Assembly: GCF_905147365.1 (NCBI RefSeq) | Contig: NC_056419.1 | Location: 6,207,501-6,271,500 of the forward strand | Direction: 5' to 3' | Length of the DNA stretch: 64,000 nucleotides | Origin: Aricia agestis | Lineage: Eukaryota; Arthropoda; Insecta; Lepidoptera; Lycaenidae | Shown here: positions 25,348 to 36,177 of the stretch, piece by piece | Numbering within the stretch: the first letter of the stretch is position 1 | How the letters are laid out: every line of letters begins with the position of its first letter | Program-made: the position numbers and the translations under genes | Notes under the pieces: generated by a model | Told to the model about the DNA's origin: nothing | What the model saw: the letters and a program-made list of their open reading frames with translations, nothing else | Database searches by the model: none

Positions 25348-26531
25348 CATGCATTGAACAGGCTCCCGAAGTAGAGAAATCAGTTTATGTACAAGTAGAG
25401 TTTTCTAATAGGCCATAAGAAATAACCAAGCTATTTTCAGTGTGTGAAATTTTACAGTTCCATTGGGATATCTTTTTGATTGCACGAAGTGTCGTGCAAT
25501 CCTCCTATGTATAGTAATATCATTAGTAAAATTAGTAATTCTAGTAAATGTAATTACAACCAAATAGCGACGACTTGGCAGCAGTTTTGTATCAGATAAT
25601 TGCTTAACTTCGAAAGCCAAATAACTAAGGCCTAAAATTACAGTGCTCTGGATATTCCTTAATTGCTTTTAAACTCTGCTTTAATCTAGCTTTGCTGACT
25701 AAATGGCAGGACTGGAGTATTTTCAAAAACAGTTTAAAAGTATTGGAGATTGGGTTTTGTTTTCGTTAACTTCCATAAATTGTCCTATGTAGCACCTCCA
25801 TCGTGGGTATCGCAGACACAATAGATTTTCAATTGTTATGCGGCAGCTGGCTGTCGCTTGGGGATTAATAGCTTTGTCAACACTGTGCCTTTTTTTGTTC
25901 CTCAAGGGCATGCGTTACAGCGCAGTCAACATCGCACGTGAGGCATGCCCGCGACGCTATGACACTATTCTTTCCAACGCGGGTGGATTTTGACGCATTC
26001 AATTATTATTGAATATGCCAAACGAAAGTTGAATAAAAAGATAATGACGAAAATTGAAGATGAAATTGCACAGTATGGACATAGCTGATGGGTTAAGTGA
26101 AATTTGTGACAAATTACGCTGGATTTCGAATATTACTACATTTCATTTAAAGCATAAAGAATAAAGACTAAAGATGTAACAGAAAGACAGACAGGCAAAC
26201 AAAGGGAACGATATTATACACTTTCGCATTTATGAGTATAAAAAATCGCAGTAAGTATCTATAATAAAGGTAATAAAAATAATCGGCCAAGTCCGAGTCG
26301 GACTCGCGCACGAAGGGTTCCGTACCGTTATAGAGCAAAAATTGGCCAAAAATTGTGTTTTTTTAATATGGGAAATTAAATTTTTATTTTATTTAAATAT
26401 TATTATTAATTATTAAGGTACACATATAACTAAGGACTTTGAGAAAAATTCAAGTACCTACCTGTTGCTATCATTGATATAGAGCAAGAAAAGCCAAAAA
26501 ATCACGTTTGTTGTATGGAAGCCCCCCTTAA

Positions 26532-27147
26532 CCTTTAACTATGGACGCGCGGTCTCACAGACCGCTCGTACCCAGCAAGAATTGCATCTACCCTACTTCC
26601 CCTTAAGCTTCACTCTTGCGGCGCTCAGTAGCTTCAGTTGTAGTCGAAAAATGTATTCTGAAGCAAAAAAATTCGACGCCGACTGCAAATTTGCAGTCCG
26701 CGTCGAATTTTTTTGCTCGGTTTGAACTTCGAGCGCGGTCTGTGAGACCCCGTGTCCATGATTCCCATACAAAGAATTATGTTTGTGTCTTAGGTAGTGC
26801 GCAATCAAGTTCTAAATAAAATGTCTTGAAATAACTTCTGCTTATGTTTCTTAGTGAAATTCTTCGTCATACATAAAAAACTTGGAATCGGTCAAACGAT
26901 TGGAATATTGCACAGAAAATGTTCTAAGGAACAAATTTGGGCCTAGGAGAGCTAATATTTAGGAAATAATTTAAATTTTGGACATTTAACCCATACATTC
27001 CCTAAATCAATTGTGTGTTAAGGCATTTAAGCAAAAATAATATAAAAAAGTCTTTTAATTACCTGAAAAGCAGATGAAAATACGAGCGGTCTGTCAGACC
27101 CCATGTCCATAAGTATGTTACAACTTTTAGATGTCCATAGTTAAAGG
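26532..27147. mobile_element. piggyBac-like MITE with TTAA target duplications
   Basis: Termini CCTTTAACTATGGAC and GTCCATAGTTAAAGG are a perfect 15-bp inverted repeat. They are flanked by TTAA at 26528-26531 and 27148-27151. Subterminal GGTCTSNCAGACC-type palindromes occur at 26550, 26735 and 27085. It sits inside repeat G at a point where the sister copy reads straight through. Confidence 0.75.
26663..26716. repeat. 26-bp inverted repeat inside the TTAA MITE
   Basis: Arms 26663-26688 and 26691-26716, one mismatch, 2-nt loop. Confidence 0.8.
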
Positions 27148-27369
27148 TTAAATATTTTTTTTTAGTATTTGTTGTTATAGCAGCAACAGATATTATATAC
27201 AATCTGTGAAAATTTTAACTCTTTACCTATCACCATTCTTGAGTTACAGCTTGGAGACATACAGACAGACAGACGGACAGACGAACAGACGGACAGACAG
27301 ACGGACAGACATCGAAGTCTCAGTAATAGGGTCCCGTTTTTACCCTTTGGGTACGGAACCTTAAAAACA

Positions 27370-28855
27370 AATCGCAAATATTAAAATCTCTAGAAGACAT
27401 TGACCAACCGAGCTCCAGAATTAACAAGCGCATAGAACTAGTATCCTTATTGTCATACAATATTCACTGCAAGCGGTTACAACATTACAAAACAAAACGG
27501 TTACTTACACCATGAACAAGCTTCGGTGACAAAACAAAGGCGGGCCTAAGGTCATTATATTAACCAATATCCAACTATTATCATTCAAATAAACTAGTTT
27601 CGAAATTTAAATAAATAAACTATGGCGTGTTTTCACTTATCTTACGGCCACTTTCCATGTTAGACCAAGATGAAAACCATGATTGCCACTACGATTGTCT
27701 CTAGAATACACAATCAACGTCGAAAGACAAACTAGATCACGTTTAACGTAACGTCGTTTTGCCGAAATATGTTTATGTTTCGGAAACCAAACATTTTCCC
27801 CGTGTCCTTTAAGTGTGACTGGTGAAATCCCAACTTAGAAGACTGCATTCAAAACTATATTTTGTAGGTTAATACACAAATGCCCAGTAGTCTCTAAAAT
27901 AAGCAGGTCGATGTCTGTCAGTACGAATATCGACGTTAAGGACATTAAAATAACATTCATATTAGCGCGCCTTGTACAGTGGCTGTTACGCACTCGCCGC
28001 GTGCCTTGATAATAGAAAATAGGAGTAACAACCTTTTGTTTTTAGTATTGCACAAATCAAATATATCAAATCGTTTACGTTAGGTTACGACACATATACT
28101 ACAATTTTTGTTTTTTCTAGAAAGTGTGTAATTTAGCCATAAAATGATTTAATTATGAAAAACAGCGTTATAACAGTCATCTTTGAGATTTTTTTCTATC
28201 GAGCAGAATTTTTCAAATTGTATACTGATATACGTTTTTTATTACTTTGCGTGTAGGAAATTTTCTCAATTTTAAAACGGTACTTATTTTATACTTAAAT
28301 AATGACATTTCATTTACTATAAAACGTGTTTTAAAAAACCCATTTTACGTAGTTGTAACAACCACAGCGCCTTAACAGTGACCATTTAATATTTATCGTT
28401 TCATCGGTTTACAGAAAGATAATGTAGACACTTTTACATAATTATTAGTATGGACAATGGACATAATATTACACATTACACGTTCGTAACCGCTTTTCCA
28501 TCATGTGTTAACGTGTAGACCACACATAACGTAAGTCTCGGTGAATAACTAAAACTTTAATCGCGTGTCGATATCATGCAAAAGAACTTTTAATTGAACC
28601 ATTTAGTGCTAAAATTGTCTTTCATAGCCTAGTTTTTCAGAGCCCTCTGTTATTATGTAACAGCGGAAAGCAATTTCCTCAAAGGTTTGAAAATTTTCTA
28701 GACATTTCCAACACTGTAATTGATACTTCGCGAAGACTTGCTTTGTAATTTTAGTCGTGCGAGCATATAAATTTTATTCAATTTCTACTAATTCGTCCAT
28801 TTCCAGATATTAAATGCTTTGAAACTCTGCAACACTGACAATATAAATATAGACT
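27370..28855. other. AT-rich DNA, no gene seen
   Basis: Nothing recognisable. A small GC-richer islet (GCGCGCC to CTCGCCGCGTGCC) is at 27964-28006. Confidence 0.5.
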
Positions 28856-28860
28856 TCTAA

Positions 28861-29217
28861 GGTTGGGTTGCACCAACTAACTTTAACTATAACTTTAACT
28901 ACAATGCAAAATGTCAAATCTTTGGTTAAAGTTAAAAATGGACGCCATCAAGCCATATTTAACCATAATAGAGCTCGACAAGGTTTTAAATGCACGTGGC
29001 GAAAAAAGGAACTAATGCTAACTAAAATACAAAAACACCATTTTTGACAGCTCTCCTTCACCAGCAGCGCCCCCGCCCACGTTCATTTATAACCTTGTTG
29101 GACCAGCGGTCACCTGTCAAATTCTCCGGTCAAAGTTAAGGTTAAAGTTAGAGCTAAATTTAGCCTTAACTATAACCATAACTTTAACTCTGACCACGCC
29201 TCTGGTGCAACCCAACC
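28861..29217. mobile_element. MITE I, with MITE J nested inside
   Basis: Termini GGTTGGGTTGCACCA and TGGTGCAACCCAACC are perfect complements. The subterminal parts are repeats of TTAACTATAACTTTAAC. A sister is at 62376-62730. J interrupts it at 28972-29104. Confidence 0.75.
28972..29104. mobile_element. MITE J nested in MITE I
   Basis: Imperfect terminal repeats TCGACAAGGTTTTAAATG and the complement of CATTTATAACCTTGTTGGA, with an interior containing CAGCAGCGCCCCCGCCCACG. A second copy is at 58450-58577. Confidence 0.6.
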
Positions 29218-29944
29218 TTACATTTTTAGAGTGTGTTTATCGCGTCGTTACCGTACATTTTTTCTGGAACTAGCAGGGCTAAAAGAGTTACTTTTATTTA
29301 TATTATTACATGGGCAAATACATGAACTTGGAGTATTTTACATAGCAACATTTAGATATATTATGTTGTGTCAAAAGCGCTGCAACTTTGCATATTTGCA
29401 CATAGTGAAATTTAAAAAAGAAAAAACCCTGAAGTATATTATCTCTATTGCTCCCTGTAAATATAGGCGACGAAGATACAGAGAAAATCAAATAACACAC
29501 GAACGCGAGAAAAAGTTGGAACTATTAAAAGGAAATAAGGAAGGAGACCAATTTGAAATAAGTGGGCGAATTAATCCCAAGCTTTGAGGGAACCGGATGA
29601 AATTTCTGGTATTTTTCACGTCTGGCAATAAAAACGCGACAGTGATGAGTTATAGTCTGTGGAAGTGTGAGGAATATTATGATCGTAATTTTATGCTAGT
29701 TGAGAACCTAGTAGATTTGCTAATACTGTATAAAAATTGTATGTTCTGTATTTAGGGGAAAAGAGACTGCTAGCCCTAACTACAGGTTTCCTAACCTATA
29801 TTGGTAGCACGTATAGGTATATAGGTAGCAGGCGCTTCACCTCACTTGATTTTTATGTACTGTCTAATTTTTTTTTTATTTTTATATTCTCTTTGGTTGA
29901 GAAGTAGTTTTCGCTTATGTTATAATTTTATGGACGACTGTATT

Positions 29945-30140
29945 AAGACGCCCGCAACACCGTTGCATCAAAATTAGTTTATTGCGCGAGAACTGTCAAT
30001 TTTTCTGCGATAAAAACATCGTATGTCTTTTCCCGGAACTTAAAGTATATCCATACTAAATTTCAGCAAAATCGGTTCAGCGGCTTGGGCGTGAAGAGGT
30101 AACAGATAGATAGACATACTTTTGCATTTATAGTATTAAC
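29945..30140 (-). mobile_element. Helitron-like element B, reverse
   Basis: GACGCCCGCAACACCGTTGC to ACTTTTGCATTTATAGTATT. The terminal CTAG is lost. Confidence 0.6.
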
Positions 30141-30259
30141 TATTATGACGTATGGATACTACAATTATCTAATCTGTGGTATGGATTTAAGATTACCCAG
30201 TAAAATAAAGGTGGATTAGACTGCCGGCTAGGCGTAGAACAGAAATTATTCATTCTCTA

Positions 30260-30568
30260 TCTAGAGCATAAAGTTAATACACCTATCGGAATAGAGAAAC
30301 AATCTCGAGCTGTCAAACGACACCAAAATTGGTTTTTATCTGTGTGAAAAATATGTGTACGTATACACTTACACAAGCATGATTGAACATGAATTCTATG
30401 AGATTAAATTGTCAACGTGCGGCACGTGCCGACTGGACGTCAAAAAAAGAGTGCTGCTGTCATGTATCACACGTCTCTTTTTACCACGCAGTGTTACTAA
30501 TAGTGACATCTCTCTTGCTCAGGCCTTTGTTTCTCTATTCCGCTAAGTATATTAACTTTATGATCTAG
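30260..30568. mobile_element. MITE with 43-bp inverted termini
   Basis: Arms 30260-30302 and 30526-30568 share TCTAGANCATAAAGTTAATA and CGGAATAGAGAAACAA. The interior carries GTGTTACTAATAGTGACATC, which I recall from other lepidopteran repeats. Two overlapping frames inside are not genes. Confidence 0.65.
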
Positions 30569-31029
30569 AGAGTGAGGAAAATTTCTTTCAGATTCAGAGT
30601 TTTTCACTTGTTCTGTTAGCACACCTGGCGTGCAACTAGTTCTATTTTCAAAATGCCAATTTATTATTATGTTTTTCGGCGAAGGTTGAAAAACATAATT
30701 TGGGACTTTTATTCACCTTCTTGTTTAAACTCAACCTTACAAGTCAACTCTCTTCACACAAATTACTCGCAAACTTTAATTGCATACAAAACATACATGC
30801 GACTTTATTCCCATAAAACTGGCAAACCATGTTAAAGCATGACCTATTTTTGACTGTAATAAAATTCCGGTGTAGTTCATTTATGTGCAAATTTCTCTTT
30901 TAATTCGGTCGTAAATAAAAGTATAGGTATGGGAGCTGAAGCATGCAGCTTTTAGCTTAATATTTTTATGCTTAATTACTGGTCCTTAGTAGTAGCAGAG
31001 GTTCCACACGTTTATTTTACAGACTTCTA

Positions 31030-31288
31030 CAGGGTGTAACAAAAATAATTGATAATACTTTAGGGTATGTACGTGTTCCTTGTAGAGAGTTCACTGTGAA
31101 AGTAACAGCTCTGAAAGACGAATTTTTTTTTTCACTTTTGTATGGGCAAGCGCCCGAGCGTCACGAGTTTCCCCATACAAATGTGAAAAAAATTTTTGGT
31201 CTTACAGCGCTGCTACTTTCACAGTGAACTCTCTACAAGGAACACGTACACACCCTAAAGTATTATCACTTATTTTTGTTACACCCTG
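31030..31288. mobile_element. mariner-type MITE K with TA target duplication
   Basis: CAGGGTGTAACAAAAATAA and its complement form the ends; the arms extend about 100 bp with few mismatches. TA flanks at 31028-31029 and 31289-31290 fit the IS630-Tc1-mariner superfamily. A deleted sister is at 61560-61738. Confidence 0.75.
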
Positions 31289-31475
31289 TATAAAGATGGT
31301 TCTAAAAAGCTGTATTATATTTTTTGTAAGTTCAACGATTATTCGTCTTTTGTGAACCGAATTTCTTGTAAGAATTTTTGACATTCACTTACCATAATTA
31401 TTATTGTTGGAATGAAATTTAAAATAAAAAATGCACAGCAAAATTTAGCACACGGATGAAATTCTTTAAATTGTG

Positions 31476-31535
31476 ATGATTTGACTAAGCGTTGTAAAGG
31501 ATGCTACCATCCTTTACAACGCTTAGTCAAATCAT
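31476..31535. repeat. Perfect 27-bp hairpin (first of a pair)
   Basis: Arms 31476-31502 and 31509-31535, loop GCTACC, no mismatch. Confidence 0.92.
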
Positions 31536-31537
31536 TG

Positions 31538-31605
31538 TGATCTTATGTAAGCCAAGCCTTTATTCTATACTACTATAGAATAAAGGCTTGGCTTACATAA
31601 GATCA
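31538..31605. repeat. Perfect 32-bp hairpin (second of a pair)
   Basis: Arms 31538-31569 and 31574-31605, loop CTAC, no mismatch. Starts two bases after the first hairpin. Confidence 0.92.
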
Positions 31606-31699
31606 GAAAAGACAGTGTCTTAACTCATAAGTGAATTATTAGTGATGTTCGTATCTTTTTACAATAAACACTTTTGTTTGAACACATATAAGTTATACC

Positions 31700-31734
31700 A
31701 AGTGCGTTATCAGGGCGAGCGAAACGAGCCCTAG
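31700..31734 (+). repeat. Helitron-like 3' end
   Basis: Hairpin GGGCGAGCGAAACGAGCCC running into CTAG at 31731-31734, then T. Confidence 0.45.
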
Positions 31735-31775
31735 TATATCCCACAACCTGAACACACATTATTTTTAACAAAAAA

Positions 31776-32348
31776 TTAAAACCGACTTCCAAGGTAAAAA
31801 CAATAATAACATCCTTATAATATGAACTAAAAAGTATTAAATAATTTTTCTTATCTACCTCTTTCCGAATTCGGCTAAACCTCAACTATTTCTGTACTCA
31901 AATTTCATCATTTTGAAGTAGTGATGATGATGATGATGAATGTAATTTGCATAGTAGCATATGCTTTCAGTTCTTAAAACAACGCCTAAACCCCCAAACT
32001 TGTATCTATAAGGAATCCGGAGTTCTCTTAGTATCTTCGTAACCATAGTATCCCTCGGTGCAAATTCTTGCGTTTTGGTAGCATATGCTTAGGATGCTTC
32101 TCATAAAACCAAAATCACCATATGTTTCCATATAAATTTTGAGGAGTTCCCTCAATTACTCATGGATCCCATCATCAGATCACCACTTTTGTGAAAATGA
32201 GACCAAATTAGAGTGAAACCTAATATAACAAAATAAAAATTTTGAAAATCGGTTCACAAACGGCGGAGTAGTGGTCGAACATACAAAAAAAAAATATATC
32301 CACAGCCGAATATAATATAATCTCCCCGTTTCTTGGAAGTCGGTTAAA
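31776..32348. repeat. Repeat with AACCGACTTCCAAG inverted ends
   Basis: Left AAAACCGACTTCCAAGG and right CTTGGAAGTCGGTTAAAA are inverted. The right part AAAATCGGTTCACAAACGGC is, from memory, a very common lepidopteran repeat. A fragment is at 50078-50109. An ATGATG microsatellite lies inside at 31921-31938. Confidence 0.5.
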
Positions 32349-32404
32349 ATATACACTTTACGGAAAAACTATCATGCCTATTTATTTGTGCTACAACATA
32401 GTAA

Positions 32405-32521
32405 TTTATATTTATAATATATAGATGTGTTATCATCAGTCAGTCAAGGTTTTTTATATGTAGATGTGATTATCATCAGTCATAGTGACGACGCGAGCCC
32501 TCACAAAGCTCGGCTTTTAGC
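32405..32521 (+). repeat. Helitron-like fragment with duplicated TATCATCAGTCA part
   Basis: AGATGTGTTATCATCAGTCA recurs about 45 bases on. The end GAGCCCTCACAAAGCTCGGC plus TTTTAGCTAG resembles element C's 3' end. Confidence 0.4.
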
Positions 32522-32671
32522 TAGTTAATAGAACCATTCTAACCACTGATCATCAAACCGTATAAACTTCCAACCCTCAAATACCGGTGGGGTACGAATG
32601 GCCGAATATAAATTATTGTCTACCATAAGCTTAGGCATATTATCAGGACCCATTTAAACTAATATATGCCA

Positions 32672-32700
32672 CAGAGGTCGTTGAATGTTCGATCCCCATA
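32672..32700 (-). repeat. Possible SINE H head fragment
   Basis: GCCACAGAGGTCGT matches the start of SINE H on the minus strand. The rest is not alignable. Confidence 0.3.
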
Positions 32701-33004
32701 TCCACATAAGTCCCGAAAGGGGTTAATGATTTAACCCTCACCAACTATATTAAATGCCTCCCAATTCTGCCTGTAGGTATATAAGTACTGTCAAATATAA
32801 AACTTCTTTACGGGCATTGTGCAATTTTTGGGGTGGGTACTGGGTATAAAATATTAAACTCGTAGGACTACGTTACCTGATCGAATGGAGAGTAAATGGT
32901 GGAATACTCCTGAAGTCAATTTTGGAAGCTTTTCTTTATACTTAAATTACATCTAAAATCTCTTCTGTCGTAACTTTTTTCTAAGTTCGAGCTTTATTTT
33001 GTTA

Positions 33005-33160
33005 CTAGATGTCGCCCGCAATTCCGTTGCGCCAAAATTCGTTTATCGCGTGGAAACCAAAAGTATCCTATGTCTTTTCCCGGGACTCAAAATATCTCCA
33101 TTTTTAGCAAAATCAGTTCTGTGGGTTGGGCCTGAAGAGGTAACAGACAGGTAGATGTAA
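33005..33160 (-). mobile_element. Helitron-like element B, reverse
   Basis: CTAG at 33005-33008, then ATGTCGCCCGCAATTCCGTT to GAAGAGGTAACAGACAGGTA. Confidence 0.6.
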
Positions 33161-33476
33161 CGCAAGTTAAGAAAATTCTGCCCACAAAAAATAATAAAAC
33201 GCTACCATTAAACTTCCAGAAAATGTATAGCATAGGCAAATATATTACAATATTCAAAAGTCAATGTATTCCGATCGGAAAGTTAGTAAGAAAATTATTG
33301 GCATGCGAGACTTTGGCCCAGACAATAAATTTAAGAGAACGGGACCCGAAACTAGGTTTGCGAAATCGAGTAATATATTGATGACGGGGCTATGTCAGCT
33401 ATTTGTTATCTTAGGTTTTTATGTAATTACATAACAAAATGTAAAAATGTTTTATGCTAGGAATATAATATTAATA

Positions 33477-33660
33477 GATGTTCCTCGCAAAATTGCACCG
33501 ACATTCGATTGTTGAAACCGTAGGTACGTTTTTCTGAGACAAAAGATTATATCCTATGTCATTTCTCGAAGCTTAAAGTATCTCCATACCAATTACCAAT
33601 ACATCAAAATTGAACCTACGGTTTTAAGCGTGAAGACTGAAGACAGACAGAAAACATATT
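33477..33660 (-). repeat. Diverged element B, reverse
   Basis: ATCCTATGTCATTTCTCGAA, AAAGTATCTCCATACCAATT and TAAGCGTGAAGACTGAAGAC match B with many substitutions. Confidence 0.45.
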
Positions 33661-33882
33661 AAATTGATCACTCTACATAAAACAAAATCAAAAATCTTTA
33701 TTAGCATAAATAAATTTAGTACAGGTGAGCATTAATCCTCCAAACTAGGCGCAGCCTGTCTTATGGAGGAATTTCTTGGATTACAACATTTATTTATTTT
33801 AATGATTACCTACTCATTACACAATTAAAAAATATTGGTTGCGGCTTACAACTTACAAATAAATATTTAATACTTAATAATT

Positions 33883-34149
33883 GACGACCTCTGTGGCTCA
33901 GTGGTGAGCGCGTTGGTAGCTCAAGCCGGGTCGCGGGTTCGAATCCCGCCGACGGAACAAAAAGTTTTCAAAGTTCCTGGGTCATGGATGTGTATTAAGT
34001 ATGTGTATCATATAATAAAAATCTTAAATATATGTATAGTATAAAAATATTAAATATATTTCCGTTGTCTAGTACCTGTAACATAAGTCCTTCAGGTACT
34101 TACCACAGGGCCAGACTGACGTGGTGTGAAGCGTCCATAGATATTATAT
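33883..34149 (+). mobile_element. SINE H copy
   Basis: Forward copy with head TGGCTCAGTGGTGAGCGC and B box GGTTCGAATCC, ending CGTCCATAGATATT and an ATATT-rich tail. It lies 350 bases upstream of the terminal exon, in the putative intron. Confidence 0.8.
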
Positions 34150-34496
34150 TATATTAAATAACAATGAGGAAATATTTACCCTTACCCTTTTACTAATAAA
34201 GACTATTCAACTTTTGCTATATTTGTCTGTCATATTATGACTTTTCTAATAATACCAGACAATGACAAGCAGACCATGTATAGTTTTTTTAATAGTTGTC
34301 TTTCGTCCCATAAGTTTTCGTCGGACAGGGGCGAATGGCTAAAAACGATTTTCATTTATTTTTCATCTAGCGTTTCGTCCCATGTGATTAATTTTTATTT
34401 AGTGTGTAATTTTTATGAGTAAGGTGACTAGTATTTTAAAATAATAACAAATAACAACCTCCGACACCCTAGATAACCTAGTCTTTTTTGTTTCAG

Positions 34497-34607
34497 TGCC
34501 TCCACGGAGCGCTCTGCGTATAGCTGGCTGCCTGACACCAGGATAGAGTTCAGTTCCCCGTTCAGCAGACGCAAGAGTTCCAACTCCACCGTCTACGAGA
34601 GCGACTG
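34497..34607 (+). CDS. Terminal coding exon, C-terminal 36 codons of an unidentified protein
   Basis: A pyrimidine-rich tract ending TTTTTTGTTTCAG lies directly before 34497 and forms a strong 3' splice site. The exon opens with the third base of a split codon. It then reads 36 codons to a TGA at 34605-34607, with higher GC than the surrounding DNA. The peptide includes SAYSWLPDTRIEF, a basic serine-rich patch (SRRKSSNS) that resembles a basophilic-kinase site, and ends NSTVYESD. No domain, membrane segment or known family is recognisable in so short a tail. No upstream exon is visible in the 34 kb to the left, so the preceding intron is either very long or other exons are too short to see. 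The 1.4 kb downstream is free of recognised transposons and carries poly(A) signals, as expected for a 3' UTR. The exon call is well supported; the identity of the gene is unknown. Confidence 0.72.
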
Positions 34608-34653
34608 ATGGTGCGTCTTCGACCAGCTCGAAGAGGCGCTGCTTTGATGCTTG

Positions 34654-34812
34654 GTGCTAGTGAGTAGGATGAACAGTGAGTGGGACATTTGGTGCCAGTG
34701 GGTAGGACATTTTGTGCCGGTGAGTAGGACATGTTTTGCCAGTGAGTAAGACATTTTGCGCCAGTGAATAGGACGTTACACAGTGAGTTGGAAATTTGGT
34801 GGCAATGAGTTA
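34654..34812 (+). repeat. 22-bp minisatellite at the start of the 3' UTR
   Basis: Units begin at 34674, 34696, 34718, 34740 and 34762 at an exact 22-bp period, with degenerate units at 34654, 34781 and 34803. The core is CAGTGAGTAGGACATTTTGT. The period is not a multiple of three and the frames are closed, so it is not coding. Each unit carries GTGAGT, identical to a 5' splice-donor core. Confidence 0.8.
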
Positions 34813-35972
34813 ATTTTAAGAGATTTTTGATATTTAGTGGCAGAGAATTAATAGTTTAAAAGTTTACACTTACGTACTGAGAAATAGCTCCATAGTGGGC
34901 ATACGATATGCTTGTAGTAGTGCTGGTAGTAGTATTCTAATACATAACATATTGCTCACTGGCTAACTCCCTACCTAATAATAGAGTAAAAAGTAAACAT
35001 TTATGTACAAATAAGCAGTAACAAAGTGGGCTGCCAATTTCGCACTACTACAGGCTTAATAATGATGTGTGCTGATTGCTAATTTGTAAATAATATGTTA
35101 ATACTGTAAGCTTGAAAGTTAAATCAAATTGGAGCTTTTTTCTGTTGATGTAAGTACTAGCATACTAACCTCTTGTATATAATGTACGTCTTAATATTTG
35201 CTCTGTGTAAAAATTTACTACTTACGTGACTCGTAGAATTCTAAAGAATAGAAAGTCCTACCATTTTCAATTTTCACTTTTCCTCTTTATGCAATAGAAT
35301 ATTAGTCTTGATTAAAATTGTATTATTACAATATTGATAACAAATCATTACCGTACTACACTATCTTCAATTTAAAATGTTTAAATTAACTAGACAGTAA
35401 CTCATAACATTAATATGACACAAAACATAGTATTTAATGTTGTAAATAAATGTTACATATTATGATATTATAAACTGTAAAAAGTTGTACTTAACTAATA
35501 GTGTATTCTTTTCTGTAACTTTAACGCAGTTTTGTTCCTTCTTTGATCCAGTACCTTTCCTATCAAACAACAAAATAATAGTATTCTTATTTACACACAG
35601 TGAAACAAATGCTTAAATGTCGACTTTTCGAGTTTTAGCCAGTTAGAACGCCATTGTTGTTGGTTTATTATAATCTAAAATCTTAAACATTAAAGCAAAA
35701 TAATGGATTGTGTTTTAAATTCTCTTTGAACAATGTCCTCAAAGTCTAGACATAACTCAATTATAACTAATCTAAAATTTCAAGATGATAAAATATTGTG
35801 AAATGCAATTATTTTGTTACAATAAGTTACTTTGAACATCGTTAAAGTAAATCACTTTTCTAATATTATATTTTTTTATATACCGTAAGCTGTATTAGAA
35901 TTTAATGTCTTTTCTTTAATCTTGAACCTTGTTCAATAATTTTTTTTCCTCCTAAGTCATTACTTATTAAGA

Positions 35973-35978
35973 AATAAA
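35973..35978 (+). promoter_or_regulatory. AATAAA poly(A) signal (distal)
   Basis: Canonical hexamer at the end of the repeat-free stretch. The proximal alternative is at 35445-35450. Confidence 0.4.
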
Positions 35979-36177
35979 ATATTTCTATTATATAATAAAC
36001 ATTAGAAAATTCTGATTTATTTTTAAATCTATTTTAATAGTTTCTTTTTCCCTAAATTGTCCCTAACGGAAGGATTTTGGAATTCATAGGCTATAAGACC
36101 TGTAACAAAACAAAGGCATAAGGAGATAATGACTTTAAAGTTTACCGTGAAAGCAGCAGTGCTAATAAAGTTACTTT

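Larger units (their letters stand above)
26282..27364 (+). mobile_element. Repeat G, with nested TTAA MITE
   Basis: Begins ATCGGCCAAGTCCGAGTCGG and ends TACCCTTTGGGTACGGAACC, with a GACAGACGGACAGAC run near the end. The reverse sister at 36178-36574 lacks the 616-bp insertion at 26532-27147. I recall G as a very common lepidopteran repeat; its class is unresolved. Confidence 0.65.
34608..35990 (+). other. Putative 3' UTR of the terminal-exon gene
   Basis: This stretch runs from the stop codon to just past an AATAAA at 35973-35978. An earlier AATAAA at 35445-35450 could give a shorter isoform. No repeat family seen elsewhere in the window occurs here, unlike nearly every other kilobase. It holds a 22-bp tandem array at its start and three UGUANAUA matches (35085-35092, 35174-35181, 35441-35448), the consensus bound by PUF/Pumilio proteins. 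The UTR assignment is inferred from context; transcript data would settle the end. Confidence 0.5.

Noticed and set aside
27237..27312. GACAGACGGACAGAC run as a stand-alone microsatellite
   Set aside because: It is an integral part of repeat G and recurs in reverse at about 36226-36252.
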